Of a stretch of 64,000 nucleotides of DNA, positions 1 through 12,850 are shown piece by piece. The translations under genes were made by a program, and so were the position numbers. The DNA comes from Notospermus geniculatus (Eukaryota; Nemertea; Pilidiophora; Heteronemertea; Lineidae). Numbering within the stretch: position 1 is the first letter of the stretch; each line of letters opens with the position of its first letter. The DNA lies in assembly GCA_002633025.1 (NCBI GenBank), contig NMRB01000019.1:500782-564781 (forward strand), read 5' to 3'. The notes under the pieces were generated by a model. The model made no database searches, had not been told where the DNA came from, and saw only the letters and a list, made by a program, of their open reading frames with translations.

Positions 1-1683
1 TATTGTGTGAGTGCACCCAAACAATAGATAAACGTAGTCGTATGGCCTAACCGGGCACTTGCAGAAGCTCTCTAATATCTAAGCAAAACACGACGTTCAA
101 TCTTTTGGATGAAAAATGCCATCACCGGTAAGTATGTCCCATATGAAACATCAATCCATCAACAGCATGTTTTTGTCACATCTATCTATTCAACAACAAT
201 GATCTTCAAAGAATTTTATAGGTATTCTAAACTTTGAATCCTGATACATATGGAATAAACTAAGACTATAGGTAAATGTGGATTAGCTTTGATAATACTT
301 CATAACCTTCCTGGTATGTTTGTGCCGAAGATGATTAGGACTTTTTTCTGTGACGTATGATTCATAAGCTTTGCTTCCCCCGTGATACGCTTCAAGTAGG
401 GTATTCTCAAAGTGAGCCGATATGATATAATGAACGTTACAAGTTCTACCCACGAGTGGAGTCGTCCATCCCTGTCTTGTAAATGCGAAGCAAGAAGAGT
501 ACATCCTGCATTTCTTTCAGCTTGCTAAAAATAAACGCTTCATCCCCGGTGTTTTAGAGCGGGCAAACTCTCTTGACCAGACTTGAGCGACGTGACAACG
601 GCCCTCATAACCTGTCCACACATCATAAACGGATGTCCTTTCAGGAAATGGCTTGTTCCTCGCCGGGGGGAATGATATCAGAATAGGAAAGGATCACAGG
701 GATTCCTTTGTTATCAAGACGATCAGAAAATCTCGGTCCGATGGAATCTAGTCAACCAGCCTCAGGACAAGTTGGGATAACGTGGTTAACTCTGGTTGGT
801 CTCATCTAAGGATGCTTTCTGCCTCTTATCAGCTTTTTTGTTGTTGTCTGTTTTTGCCTGAAGTGATGCCATATACCTCTCAGCTAGTATTTGCCAAGAG
901 AACCAAAGAATAAGATAAGGAAAAACAAACCTTTGTTACTCTCAGCAGATAAGAGGATCGTAAAAATCGAATTGCCATCTCCCACCAAAAGATACGTTTG
1001 ATGCACAGTCCGTGCACAAAATGAGCAAGAAAGTGAACCATGAAAGGTACATTGCATAAAGTACACCCCATGTTTAATGCAAATACAATGTATTTCAATA
1101 TCATTAGATTCCAACCAAGCTGTAAGCAGATTATCATTGGGATGTTTTCAGAAGTGAGTGGCGCCAAAAATGGTTTAGTTGCTTCAAGTCTGAAACTGGC
1201 GTGTGAAGGACAAACACTATCCCCGCTGCCATCGGATGTTTTGGGTAAAACAGAGCGGAACAATCATGTGCTGCCAATAACATTTTACCTCTGACAATGG
1301 CTGCCAATTAGAATTTCATTCCAGATTAGATCTGCGGCAGCGATCTTTCATCAGATTGTTAACGATGTTCTCATTAAAATCACTTCCATCTTGTTTTTTC
1401 CTGTTTGAATTGTTAAAACGGTCTATTCTGTCAGAGATGGTGAATGCAGTCGTTCTCTAGAGTTTGAATCAGCGTTGGAGTGAGGTTCTTCGATAGGATT
1501 TGGTGTTTGATTCTGCTGATGGTTGTCAGATTGGAATATCCCCCTCCACTATGCACGAGTTAGGCTGGTTTGTTGTAGCCCACTCAACTTGTCTGACAAT
1601 CAGGCCACAATAATTCATTTAGCTGAAGGCGGTATACATTTATGTATCACTTTCTTGATGGGTTTCCCTAAAATGTGACTCAA
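1..1683. other. Gene-free stretch, no recognisable content
   Basis: Open frames are short (at most 127 codons), overlap one another on both strands and match no family I recognise. I see no tandem array, long inverted repeat or tRNA-like signal. This is ordinary intergenic DNA, or intron of a gene outside the window. Confidence 0.5.
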
Positions 1684-2500
1684 TTAGCTGATAGTGCAGG
1701 TTATTGTGTTTTAATCTAATCCTGAATCTGTTGAGCTCCAGAAGAATGCATCCTAGTGTTGCTATCTCAAGTAAATCCTCAGGGGTTACGTGTCAGCATC
1801 AACCAAATTACCTTTAAAATATTGTACCGTTATTGACTCCATAGAATACTTGGTGATTATATACATGTAAAGAGAAGAGGCAACAACTGGAGTCTGCCGA
1901 AGGGAATGGCCCCTCTATCACACAAAGAGTAGTTACAGCTGGGAGGGATTCAAGGGAGTGGCCCCTCTATTACCTAAAGAATGGATACAGCAGGGTGGTG
2001 AACCCTCAACCTTAGAGAAGATCAGCCCAGTACTGCCAAAGGGATTGACCCTCTGTTACATGAAGAATGGATACAGCTGGGAAGTGCACCCTCAGCCTTA
2101 TAGAAGAGCCATTGCTGCCAAAGCAAGTGACCCCTTGATCACATGAAGAATGGTTGCCTCTTATCTGGGAATCGAACCATTTACCTCACACCAAGTGCCA
2201 GTGTTTCACTGAGAACGTCTCCCATCTTTTATCTGGCGTAGAATCACAGATGACATTGGGTTGAATGTGGCCTAAAATTACCATCAATCATCGTGCTCAA
2301 TGTGTGATAAACGCCGTCCGACCACTGGGAGCACCAATTTCAATTTTCATTGGATTTTATTGATTCTCAATAAATATTCTTCTGTGAACCTTCCATTATT
2401 ACTCTTTGCATATCATCACTGTTTGCACAGCAGTGTTTTGGAAGATCTGTCGAACTTGAATTCGACTTCAAAATAGGTCAAGGTCAGAGTCTTCNAATTT

Positions 2501-2643
2501 ACAGAAAGTGCCTGCAGCAGAGTCCCCAGTACTTCTGTGTTTTTACAGGGATCTGATGAGGGCAGTTACAGATTTCTGTATTTGTAACTTCACCTGTAAA
2601 TATACAGAAAGTGCTGGGGACTCTGCTGCAGGCACTTTTCTGT
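2501..2643. mobile_element. Foldback MITE-like hairpin element
   Basis: The two ends are inverted copies of about 38 bp. The left arm (2501-2538) starts ACAGAAAGTGCCTGCAGCAG. The right arm (2604-2643) is its reverse complement with a few differences. About 65 bp of unique sequence separates them. There is no open frame, so this is a non-autonomous inverted-repeat element. It sits between copies A and B of the local duplication. Confidence 0.65.
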
Positions 2644-3204
2644 AATTTTATCGACAAAATTTCTAACAGTGCAGTTAGCTGATAGTGCAGGTTATTGTGT
2701 TTTAATCTAATCCTGAATCTGTTGAGCTCCAGAAGAATGCATCCTAGTGTTGCTATCTCAAGTAAATCCTCGGGGGTTACGTGTCAGCATCAACCAAATT
2801 ACCTTTAAAATATTGTACCATTATTGACTCCATAGAATACTTGGTGATTATATAAAGAGAAGAGGCAACAACTGGAGTCTGCCGAAGGGAGTGGCCCCTC
2901 TATCACACGGATAGAGCAGGGAGGTGAACCCTCAACCTTAGAGAAGACCGTGTGTGCTGCCAAAGGGAATGGCCCCTCTACCACGTGAAGAATAGATACA
3001 GCTGGGAGGTGAACCCTCAGCCTTAGAGAAGACCGTGTGCNAGGGAGGTGAACCCTCAACCTTAGAGAAGATCAGCCCAGTACTGCCAAAGGGATTGGCC
3101 CTCTGTTACATGAAGAATGGATACAGCTGGGAAGTGCACCCTCAGCCTAGAGAAGAGCCATTGCTGCCAAAGCAAGTGACCCCTTGATCACATAAAGAAT
3201 GGTT

Positions 3205-3275
3205 GCCTCTGGGAATCGAACCATTTACCTCAGACCAACAAGTGCCAGTGTTTCACTGAGAACGTCTCCCATCTT
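3205..3275 (-). repeat. tRNA-derived SINE-like segment (also at about 2160-2225 and 3935-4000)
   Basis: Read on the minus strand, the segment contains a perfect pol III B-box, GGTTCGATTCC, about 45 nt after a CTCAGTGAAACACTGGC stretch resembling a degenerate A-box and D-arm. The same arrangement is present in all three copies of the surrounding duplicated block. The spacing fits a tRNA-like head, but a clean cloverleaf with an acceptor stem is not visible. A SINE head or tRNA pseudogene is more likely than a functional tRNA gene. Confidence 0.4.
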
Positions 3276-4423
3276 TTATCTGGCGTAGAATCACAGATGA
3301 CATTGGGTTGAATGTGGCCTAAAATTACCATCAATCATCGTGCTCAATGTGTGATAAACGCCGTCCGACCACTGGGAGCACCAATTTCAATTTTCATTGG
3401 ATTTTATTGATTCTCAATAAATATTCTTCTGTGAACCTTCCATTATTACTCTTTGCATATCATCACTGTTTGCACAGCAGTGTTTTGGAAGATCTGTCGA
3501 ACTTGAATTCGACTTCAAAATAGGTCAAGGTCAGAGTCTTCTACATAGTAGGCTTATGTAATGCTGGATGTTTTTAATCTAGGTTGAGGTCAAGGCCATT
3601 GAATGTTTGCAAAATTGTTGAAGTCCAACAACTTGACTTGATGTTGATGACCCTCTGGCCTCAGGTTGATTTGGAGATCATTAATGCATTTCANCCCTCA
3701 ACCTTAGAGAAGATCAGCCCAGTACTGCCAAAGGGATTGGCCCTCTGTTACATGAGGAATGGATACAGCAGAGAGGTGAACCATCAACCTTAGAGAAGAT
3801 CGGCCCAGTACTGCCAAAGGGATTGGCCCTCTGTTACATGAAGAATGGATACAGCTGGGAAGTGCACCCTCAGCCTTAGAGAAGAGCCATTGCTGCCAAA
3901 GCAAGTGACCCCTTGTTCACATAAAGAATGATTGCCTCTTGGAATCGAACCATTTACCTCAGACCAACAAGTGCCAGTGTTTCACTGACAACATCTCCCA
4001 TCTTTTATCTGGCGTAGAATCACAGATGACATTGGGTTGAATGTGGCCTAAAATTACCATCAATCATCGTGCTGAATGTGTGATAAACGCGGTCCGACCA
4101 CTGGGAGCACCAATTTCAATTTTCATTGGATTTTATTGATTCTCAATAAATATTCTTCTGTGAACCTTCCATTATTACTCTTTGCATATCATCACTGTTT
4201 GCACAGCAGTGTTTTGGAAGATCTGTCGAACTTGAATTCGACTTCAAAATAGGTCAAGGTCAGAGTCTTCTACATAGTAGGCTTATGTAATGCTGGATGT
4301 TTTTAATCTAGGTTGAGGTCAAGGCCATTGAATGTTTGCAAAATTGTTGAAGTCCAACAACTTGACTTGATGTTGATGACCCTCTGGCCTCAGGTTGATT
4401 TGGAGATCATTAATGCATTTCAA

Positions 4424-5364
4424 ACTATAGATCGTAATGAACACTTTGTGAATGTTTTCACAAATGACCGGGGATACTGACTATCCACTCCCATCGCAGC
4501 GGAAAAGGATTTGTTTTTTTCAATGATATCAACACGATCGTCACGATTTTGAAGTTCAGTCTTACATGGCGTCTCCCCGGAGCTGTGATAACCTGAAGGC
4601 TTTCTTGGATCCCATCAATTTTGTCGATGTGATATTGAGGTGATTGGATTGCTGGAATATCACGCATATTGGGGCAGCCCCTGGCAATGTGCATTTCAAT
4701 GTCCGTGATTGAGATCTCATGGTATGGTATTCACTTTCACTTCAGGGCATATGAGAAATATTTCCTCCAGGTGACTGATATTGGCTGTGCTGCCGACCGA
4801 CGCTAGAATGCCGCTTGAGTTGCTCCCAATCCATCTTTCATACTCAACCTAACTAGTTATCCATTGTGGTGTCTCGAGGTATACAACAGTCACTTTAACC
4901 CATTCATGTCTAATGGACTGTGAACCTGACTGTCGGTCCATTGATTGATTGCTTGGACTGCCAACATGGTAACCTGATTCCTACCTCAAGTGACACTACC
5001 AATCTTGGATTACGGTATTTCCCTCTTTATCAAATGAATGATTTGTCCTTGATTCGTATCACTGCTTCAGACTCTGAGGCGTCAGGTGTGAAGGTTTCCA
5101 CTGCATCACTCAGATCCTGGCGAAACAAGGCGACGATCTCCCACTGCAGCTCCCAGATCCTGGCGAGACAGAGCCAGGATTTCCCTCAATCCAATGATTA
5201 ATGATGGGAATGTAAACAAGTCATCGGCAGGTGAGACCAATTGAAAGATCTATTCACTATGGAATGATGAATGATCAAACACTGAATGGGAGAAACTTGG
5301 ACAATGAAGTTTAAACCTCCCATGAAATGCACAGCATGGTACAGAGAACTGCATGAGCTACCAT
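4424..5364. other. Gene-free stretch, no recognisable content
   Basis: I see no convincing coding frame, repeat array or RNA signal between the triplicated block and the foldback element at 5.37 kb. The largest open frame (93 codons, 4920-5201, +) resembles nothing known and has no codon-level support. Confidence 0.45.
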
Positions 5365-5714
5365 CTCAATGATGCCGAATCGGTAGATGTCGTCCTGGGT
5401 AACCCTAAAGTTTTACCCAGGACCAACCTGGGTAACCCTAAAAGTTACCCAGGACGATCCTGGGTAAACTTTAGTGTACTAAAGTTTACCCAGTTTGCTG
5501 ATTTGATGGATTTCGTGCACTGATATATGACTGAAGTAACGTTTTCAAGATCCTCGACCGCAGGTGAAAAGTGCGCGAATTTCAAACTGGGTAAACTTTA
5601 GTACACTAAAGTTTACCCAGGATCGTCCTGGGTAACTTTTAGGGTTACCCAGGTTGGTCCTGGGTAAACTTTAGGGTTACCCAGGACGACATCTACCGAT
5701 TCGGCCTCAATGAT
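5365..5714. mobile_element. Long-arm foldback element with a perfect 9-bp target site duplication
   Basis: Inverted arms of about 124 bp (5374-5497 and 5583-5705) flank an 85-bp spacer. The outer ends read GCCGAATCGGTAGATGTCGT and its reverse complement. The arms are made of short palindromic modules such as CCTGGGTAAACTTTAG and TTACCCAGGA. Directly outside lie identical copies of CTCAATGAT (5365-5373 and 5706-5714), a perfect 9-bp direct repeat expected from transposition. A 9-bp duplication with very long inverted repeats is typical of Mutator-like (MULE) non-autonomous elements. That assignment is an inference, since no transposase is encoded. Confidence 0.85.
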
Positions 5715-6115
5715 CTCCAGCAATCAGCCGCAACATTCGGGGATCCTGATCTGCAAACTGTAGGATAGTCAGAGGGTCTGGCTAATTGGGCTTCCATCTG
5801 TTCCAAGGCAAAGAGTTACTTCTTCCTATTTTCGACGCGGTATCTCTGATAGCGAGCTTTTCATTTCAGAGAATAAGGGTTGAAGAAAAAAGTTTTTCAG
5901 CACCCATGGGCAGGAACTCGTGCTAATTATGATATTAAATGTCATAAACAGTCCCTTTTCCTGGCACAACCTTTGTGGAAGTTTATAAGAGAGTTGAATT
6001 CTATTTGATCTTGGTTCTTATTGCATGTGATCATCATCCGTGAATGATCCATGATGTTCAGTTATAATACAAGACTTCCTCCCTGCTTTAATCACACGCT
6101 ACAGGCCGCAGGCTC
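5715..6115. other. Gene-free stretch, no recognisable content
   Basis: No coding frame or repeat recognised. This short spacer lies between the foldback element and the large tandem duplication. Confidence 0.4.
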
Positions 6116-6408
6116 CTTTTGGACTTCTTATCAAAGTCATCAACACTCATTTGATTACTTGTAACATCAACTCTTGGTGAAGCCGTACTGCCTGTCTTCA
6201 CAGGCTTTGATCGCCACCTTGATTTTGAGAAGTCTGGTAGCGTAATAATATCAAGTTTCTAAAATTACAGCCCAATAAAGCAGCAAAACTTAGGAGAAGT
6301 CACTTTCACTACCATTTGCCTAAGAAGGAAATTGCTGCTTAAGGAAATTAGTCAATGCCATAAGTTATCGCCATGGAGTCTGCCAAAGGAAACATTGCCA
6401 ATGGCATG

Positions 6409-6765
6409 GAAGCAAGATGTCTGCCAAAGAAAAATTTATCATAGCCATTGAAGCAAGATGGCTGCCAAAGAGAAATTAGTCATTGCCATTGAAGCAAGAT
6501 GGCTGCCAAAGAGAAATTAGTCACTGCCATTGAAGCAAGATGGCTGCCAAAGAGAAATTGGTCATTGCCATTGAAGCAAGGTGGCTGCCAAAGAGAAATT
6601 AGTCATTGCCATTGAAGCAAGGTGGCTGCCAAACAGAAATTAGTCATTGCCATTGAAGCAAGATGGCTGCCAAAGAGAAATTAGTCATTGCCATTGAAGC
6701 AAGATGGCTGCCAAAGAGAAATCATTCATTCCACTGAAGCAAGATGTCTGCCAAAGGGAACGCTA
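6409..6765. repeat. 41-bp minisatellite (shorter copy at about 8996-9175)
   Basis: About nine head-to-tail units carry GAAGCAAGATGGCTGCCAAA followed by GAGAAATTAGTCATTGCCATT, with scattered substitutions. The array in the downstream duplicate (about 8996-9175) has only four to five units. Forty-one is not a multiple of three, so the open frames crossing the array change frame every unit and are not credible genes. Confidence 0.85.
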
Positions 6766-8057
6766 ATGGCCATTTTCATTTGGGATTCCAAATACATGTA
6801 CATGTATTGTCTTTGAACATAATCCCCCATGGAGATTGCTGATTCGCCATTGCCGTAGGTTCCCTTTTAAAGAAAGATCAGTTGGGGTCTTTGTTGTTTG
6901 AAAAAAGTTTGCCAATCTCAGCTTCAAATGAGTCCATTAGAGTTAGAGGTATCTGTTTCTTTGGCTTCCCCAATAATGGATGCTGCATCATTTTTTTACA
7001 ACTCTTTATAAACGATAAATATTGTATGACTTATCTTAGGCAGCTGTTTGTTGAAAGCATTTACTTATTGAAAAAAAAAACAGCAACGTGTTTTTGTAAG
7101 TAATAAATACTGTCTGCGTTCTGTTATTTATCATATTTTTTGTGCCATAAAAACTCGGCTGATTATAAAGCAGGTGAAAATGTTCCGGACAGGTACATAT
7201 ATTTAATGTACTCTGATACTGTGGTAATGCCCTGGAGAAAAGAGGTGGGAAATCACTGTCGTGGTGTCCTTGATATAGGACCTCAGAAGTCTGATGTTTT
7301 CCCCACAGGCTGAGATCAGGCTGGTGGATTTCACCGCAGCTTCCTTATAATCATGTTATCACCATCAATATCCACGGTAATAAGTCATATCTGACTTGAT
7401 GGGACAACCTTTAGGACTGTATGGAATGTTCTTTGTAAAATGAGCAAAAATGTAATGGTAACCCTTTTATTAAATAATGCTTCAGCTAGTTTTTGTCAAA
7501 CCCGTAATGGTCATGATCAGATGTCCAGGTTGTCAGAGCGTGAACCATCAAGTACCTCTGCTGTATTACTTGGTGCACGAAGGAAAACAAAAACCAGACC
7601 AACATGATCTCATTAATTTTCTTGGTGTCAGTTCGGCACAAATCCCCATCAGGTTGAAAAATGAAATACGGCGTTGATCACCACACATGCGATGTGGACA
7701 TTATTCTGCATCAAAATGACACTGTTCACTGGCCGCCAATGATGTGTTTCTCTCTGTCCCCCCAAAAGAGAGACGATCGTTCACACTTGGCCAAGCATGT
7801 CTGAAGAAGATCAGTAATTTCACTTTTTCTTGGAGATTTATAATCGTTGTCGTAAAAATATTATGGGTGAACTCCCATCAGTTATGTCCATGGTTTCTTC
7901 TCAGATATGCTTGGCTGACCACATGGCTCGACAATCTGTGATTTGATTACATTGTAACAAAAAAGGAGGAAGCTGGATAATGTATGGTGCAAATAGTGTT
8001 GGTTTATAGGCTGGTGAAGGCTCTGCATCTTCAAGTAAAGTCGCCGCTTGAAACAAA

Positions 8058-8205
8058 ATCCTGCCTCGCCTTTCAATTTACCCGTCATTCTAAAAACCTG
8101 CCTCGCCTTTCAATTTACCCGTCATTCTAAAAACCTGCCTCGCCTTTCAACCCGTCCTTCTAAAAACCTGCCTCGCCTTTCAACCAGTCCTTCTTATAAC
8201 TGGTC
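8058..8205. repeat. 36-bp minisatellite (duplicate at about 10474-10621)
   Basis: About four units contain AAAACCTGCCTCGCCTTTCA followed by ATTTACCCGTCATTCT in the first two and a shortened CCCGTCCTTCT or CCAGTCCTTCT tail in the later ones. The same array with the same internal deletions is present in the downstream copy of the tandem duplication, so it predates that duplication or allelic split. Confidence 0.75.
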
Positions 8206-11119
8206 ACTCTTTCCGGTTATTCACCTTCGGACACGCACCTTAAATTCGAAATGATATTGATTGACTTTGGTACTGTACCGTAAACTGGGGTGAGACAACT
8301 AAGGTAACATGGGGCACCCTGAAATTCATAGTGCAAATGAATACCTCTGCTCAGAATGAGCCAGAGCCGAACGTTTCTCAAGTTACCGAGGTGTCTCACG
8401 TATCCCCCACGGTATGAGAGAACCTCTCTCAACACTTCCCTGTCTCTCCGCTGAATGTTACTCATGCTTCATCAAACCGGTTTTGTCACAACAGTTGTAA
8501 GAGGCATAAGCTGTAAAATGACATCTTCCCACACATGCCACATGGACCTGACAACATAATATCCAATATCTGAAGCAGGGATTGTTTATGGCTGCCTCGT
8601 GCACCATTCACTCTAAAAAAACAAGCCATTCATCAGTTTCATACCCATTGGTGTGATCATTGGAGAGCTTTATGTCCATCAGTGGCAAAACCATCAGGGT
8701 TCCNTTTGGACTTCTTATCAAAGTCATCAACACTCATTTGATTACTTGTAACATCAACTCTCGGTGAAGCCGTACTGCCTGTCTTCACAGGCTTTGATCG
8801 CCACCTTGATTTTGAGAAGTCTGGTAGCGTAATAATATCAAGTTTCTAAAATTACAGCCCAATAAAGCAGCATCTCGTAGGAGAAGTCACTTCCACTACC
8901 AATTGTCACAGAAGGAAATTGCTGCTTAAGGAAATTAGTCAATGCCATAAGTTATCACCATGGAGTCTGCCAAAGGAAACATTGCCAATGGCATGGAAGC
9001 AAGATGGCTGTCAAAGAAAACTCATAGCCATTGAAGCAAGATGGCTGCCAAAGAGAAATTAGTCATTGCCATTGAAGCAAGATGGCTGCCAAAGAGAAAT
9101 CAGTCATTGCCATTGAAGCAAGATAGCTGCCAAAGAGAAATCATTCATTCCACTGAAGCAAGATGTCTGCCAAAGGGAACGCTAATGGCCATTTTCATTT
9201 GGGATTCCAAATACATGTACATGTATTGTCTTTGAACATAATCCCCCATGGAGATTGCTGATTCGCCATTGCCGTAGGTTCCCTTTTAAAGAAAGATCAG
9301 TTGGGGTCTTTGTTGTTTGAAAAAGTTTGCCAATCTCAGCTTCAAATGAGTCCATTAGAGTTAGATGTATCTGTTTCTTTGGCTTCCCCAATAATGGATG
9401 CCGCATCATTTTTTTACAACTCTTTATAAATGATAAATATTGTATGACTTATCGTAGGCAGCTGTTTGTTGAAAGCATTTACTTATTGAAAAAAAAACAG
9501 CAACCTGTTTTTGTAAGTAATAAATACTGTCTGCGTTCTGTTATTTATCATATTTTTTTCTGCCATAAAAACTCGGCTGATTATAGAGCAGGTGAAAATG
9601 TTCCAGACAGGTACATATATTTAATGTACTCTGATGCTGCGGTAATGCCCTGGAGAAAAGAGGTGGGAAATCACTGTCGTAGTGTCCTTGATATAGGACC
9701 TCAGAAGTCTGATGTTTTCCCCACAGGCTGAGATCAGGCTGGTGGATCTCACCCCAGCTTCCTTATAATCATGTTATCACCATCAATATCCACGGTAATA
9801 AGTCATATCTGACTTGATGGGACAACCTCTAGGACTGTATGGAATGTTCTTTGTAAAATGAGCAAAAATGTAATGGTAACCCTTTTAATCAATAATGCTT
9901 CAGCTAGTTTTTGTCAGACCCGTAATGGTCATGATCAGGTGTCCAGGCTGTCGGAGCGTGAACCATCAAGTACCTCTGCTGTACTTGCTGCACGAAGGAA
10001 AACAAAAACCAAACCAGCACAACTCTCATTCATTTTCTTGGTGTCAGTTCGGCACAAATCCCCACCAGGTTGAAAAATGAAATACGGCGTTGATCACCAC
10101 ACATGCGATGTGGACATTATTCTGCATCAAAATGACACTGTTCACTGGCCGCCAATGATGTGTTTCTCTCTGTCCCCCCAAAAGAGAGACGATCGTTCAC
10201 ACTTGGCCAAGCATGTCTGAAGAAGATCAGTAATTTCACTTTTTCTTGGAGATTTATAATCGTTGTCGTAAAAATATTATGGGTGAACTCCCATCAGTTA
10301 TGTCCATGGTTTCTTCTCAGATATGCTTGGCTGACCACATGGCTCGACAATCTGTGATTTGATTACATTGTAACAAAAAAGGAGGAAGCTGGATAATGTA
10401 TGGTGCAAATAGTGTTGGTTTATAGGCTGGTGAAGGCTCTGCATCTTCAAGTAAAGTCGCCGCTTGAAACAAAATCCTGCCTCGCCTTTCAATTTACCCG
10501 TCATTCTAAAAACCTGCCTCGCCTTTCAATTTACCCGTCATTCTAAAAACCTGCCTCGCCTTTCAACCCGTCCTTCTAAAAACCTGCCTCGCCTTTCAAC
10601 CAGTCCTTCTTATAACTGGTCACTCTTTCCGGTTATTCACCTTCGGACACGCACCTTAAATTCGAAATGATATTGATTGACTTTGGTACTGTACCGTAAA
10701 CTGGGGTGAGACAACTAAGGTAACATGGGGCACCCTGAAATTCATAGTGCAAATGAATACCTCTGCTCAGAATGAGCCAGAGCCGAACGTTTCTCAAGTT
10801 ACCGAGGTGTCTCACGTATCCCCCACGGTATGAGAGAACCTCTCTCAACACTTCCCTGTCTCTCCGCTGAATGTTACTCATGCTTCATCAAACCGGTTTT
10901 GTCACAACAGTTGTAAGAGGCATAAGCTGTAAAATGACATCTTCCCACACATGCCACATGGACCTGACAACATAATATCCAATATCTGAAGCAGGGATTG
11001 TTTATGGCTGCCTCGTGCACCATTCACTCTAAAAAAACAAGCCATTCATCAGTTTCATACCCATTGGTGTGATCATTGGAGAGCTTTATGTCCATCAGTG
11101 GCAAAACCATCAGGGTTCC

Positions 11120-11279
11120 ATCACAAAGATCATGAGAGAGTCTCACTGCAACCTCTTGAATACCCAAATCCCTTTGCTGAATCCAAAGCTCCCATCGAGG
11201 AGTCTTTCCTGAAGTAGATTCTATGCGATTTCTGCGATGAGATCAAAACAAGGCTTCTGTCATGTTACTGCCAGATAGA
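11120..11279. other. Short spacer, nothing recognised
   Basis: No recognisable feature between the tandem duplication and the retrotransposon remnants. Confidence 0.35.
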
Positions 11280-12335
11280 GGTAGTCATCAGAAGTCTACA
11301 CCAAAACGGAGCGTGACCTTGATTTTGTCAGAGGGTAGTCCGCGCCCTTGGCGGGGAACTGAACCTGCCGAAGTGGGGAAAAGCCATCCTCGAGAGAGGA
11401 AAACCTCGGCTGGCAAGAGCCGGACGGCAGACCAAGGAAGGCAACATGCCGGAATACCGTGAAGGCGAGTTGTATAAGTACCTTGGTATTAAGCAGCTTT
11501 TTGGGATGGATGCTGCTGTGCTCAGGGCTGAGGTCGGAACGAAGTATCTTGACCAAGTGGAAAAGATATGGAAGTCTGACTTAAGCCTGGCCAACAAGAC
11601 CAAGGCGTACAACCAGTTGTGTTGGCCTCTTCCACTACTATTTCATAGGAATGCAGTGGGGGAAAACCAAACTCACAAGACTTGAGCGGAAGGCTAGAGG
11701 TATCTTGAGATGTCAGCGAGGGTGGTATAGAGCCTAAGCTGTTGAACGCATGTATACGTAATTGCTCAAGATGTTAAAGAAATTCAGTAATTGAAGATGT
11801 GAAAGAATGGCCGTTTGTCAGAGGGTAGTCGGTGCCCTTGGCGTGGAACTGAACCTGGCGAAGTCCGGAAATGCCATCCTTGAAAGGGAAAACCTCGGCT
11901 GGCCAGAGCCGGGCAGCAGACCGAGGCAGGCAACATGCCAAATACCCTGAAGGCGAGTTGCAGGCCTACAAGTACCTTGGGATAAAGCTGCTTTTGGGGC
12001 AATAAGACAGACAAGGGATGGAAAGTGTCTCACAACGGGTTCATGGACGACATCAAGGTCTACACAAATCAGACCGTAGCCTTGATAAAATCCTAGGCAT
12101 TTGCCAGACGGTAAACAGCACCCTGGCGTGGAATTGAACCTGACGATATGCGGAAAGCCATCCTCAAGAGGGCCTTTCAGAAGGGAGGTCGAGGGACTGT
12201 GGATTGCTTGGTTGTGTATTCACTAATCGCTCAAGATACTAAGAAGGGCCACAAGCACCTTGCAGTCTCATGGCTCGACTTCACCAATGCATACGATTGT
12301 GCCTCACCAGCTGGTGGTTGATTGTCAGGAGAAAT
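11280..12335 (+). pseudogene. Decayed non-LTR retrotransposon reverse transcriptase fragments
   Basis: At 11461-11640 the frame contains YKYLGIKQLF and, further on, VEKIWKSDLSLANKTKAYNQ. This is the pattern of the segment after the catalytic core of LINE reverse transcriptases (KYLG..., then spaced S.L...NK..A.N). A frame change later the sequence reads MQWGKTKLTRLERKARGIL, matching the W.k..L..LDRKtRk motif that follows in such elements. A second copy of the start (ending YKYLGIKLLLGQ) lies at 11820-12005. A third piece at 12200-12325 reads HLAVSWLDFTNAYDC, like the A-motif of the RT palm with its catalytic aspartate, and stops soon after. Fragments are out of order, frameshifted and stop-interrupted, so nothing here is functional. 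The clade is not assigned. Confidence 0.7.
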
Positions 12336-12640
12336 CTTACGGAGGAGTGCTTTGACAAACCTCATTCTCATTCATCTCATCTCGTGGGCGATGGGGTCCT
12401 CTGCTGTAGAATTCAAAGGCCAAATGATTGCAACCAACCCAATAACTCAGTACAGTGTATTATTTTCTTTGGGATTTATCATTTAGTGGGATTCAGCGTT
12501 GTAATTCAATATTTGACCTTGGTCTGTATACTGTATTTACGATTACCGAACGGAATCAAAATCCCAAATACAAATACTCCAAATACGCCTCAAGAGGCTT
12601 TGTTCACACCTCCACCAGTAGGCTATAATTAGCGCGAGCT
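12336..12640. other. Short spacer, nothing recognised
   Basis: The 120-codon open frame that overlaps this stretch begins in a different frame from the RT remnant and is likely incidental. No other feature is visible. Confidence 0.35.
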
Positions 12641-12850
12641 CTATGTGCGGTCAGGCGAATCGACCCCGGTAATATTAGATATCACCCTGGTCGGAGTGCT
12701 GTCCCACTGATCGACCAGAGTAATATGGGATATTACTCCGGTTGGAATTCTGGCTATGTGAGTGACCAGAGTAATATCAGAAATATATTCTGGTAATATC
12801 GGATATTACTCCGGTTGGAATTCCTGCTGTCTGACCGACCGTGGTCAGTA
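12641..12850. repeat. Cluster of short palindromic repeats
   Basis: Variants of GACCAGAGTAATAT and GGATATTACTCCGGTTGGAA alternate three to four times, giving local palindromes such as AATATSGGATATT. No coding or tRNA signal is visible. It looks like a small tandem or foldback repeat cluster of unknown family, just left of the assembly gap. Confidence 0.55.

Larger units (their letters stand above)
1684..4423. repeat. Three-copy duplicated block with internal minisatellite and single-N joins
   Basis: Nearly the same sequence occurs as copy A (1684-2494), copy B (about 2676-3693) and copy C (3695-4423). Each contains a minisatellite of roughly 60-75 bp units built around ACCCTCAACCTTAGAGAAGA and TGCCAAAGGGATTGGCCCTC. 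Each then has a tRNA-like segment and a long unique-looking tail beginning near ATCACAGATGACATTGGG. Lone n characters at 2495, 3041 and 3694 fall at block or array edges. The block is either a real local triplication or unresolved repeats and haplotypes joined during assembly. No coding potential is supported. Confidence 0.8.
6116..11119. repeat. Tandem duplication of about 2.4-2.6 kb joined at a single N
   Basis: The segment at about 6118-8703 recurs almost base for base at 8705-11119. The junction is the lone n at 8704. Most of the length difference comes from a 41-bp minisatellite with about nine units in the first copy and four to five in the second. Scattered substitutions also distinguish the copies. 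The open frames repeat in both copies but encode nothing recognisable. It may be a genuine tandem duplication or two alleles placed side by side by the assembler. Confidence 0.85.
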
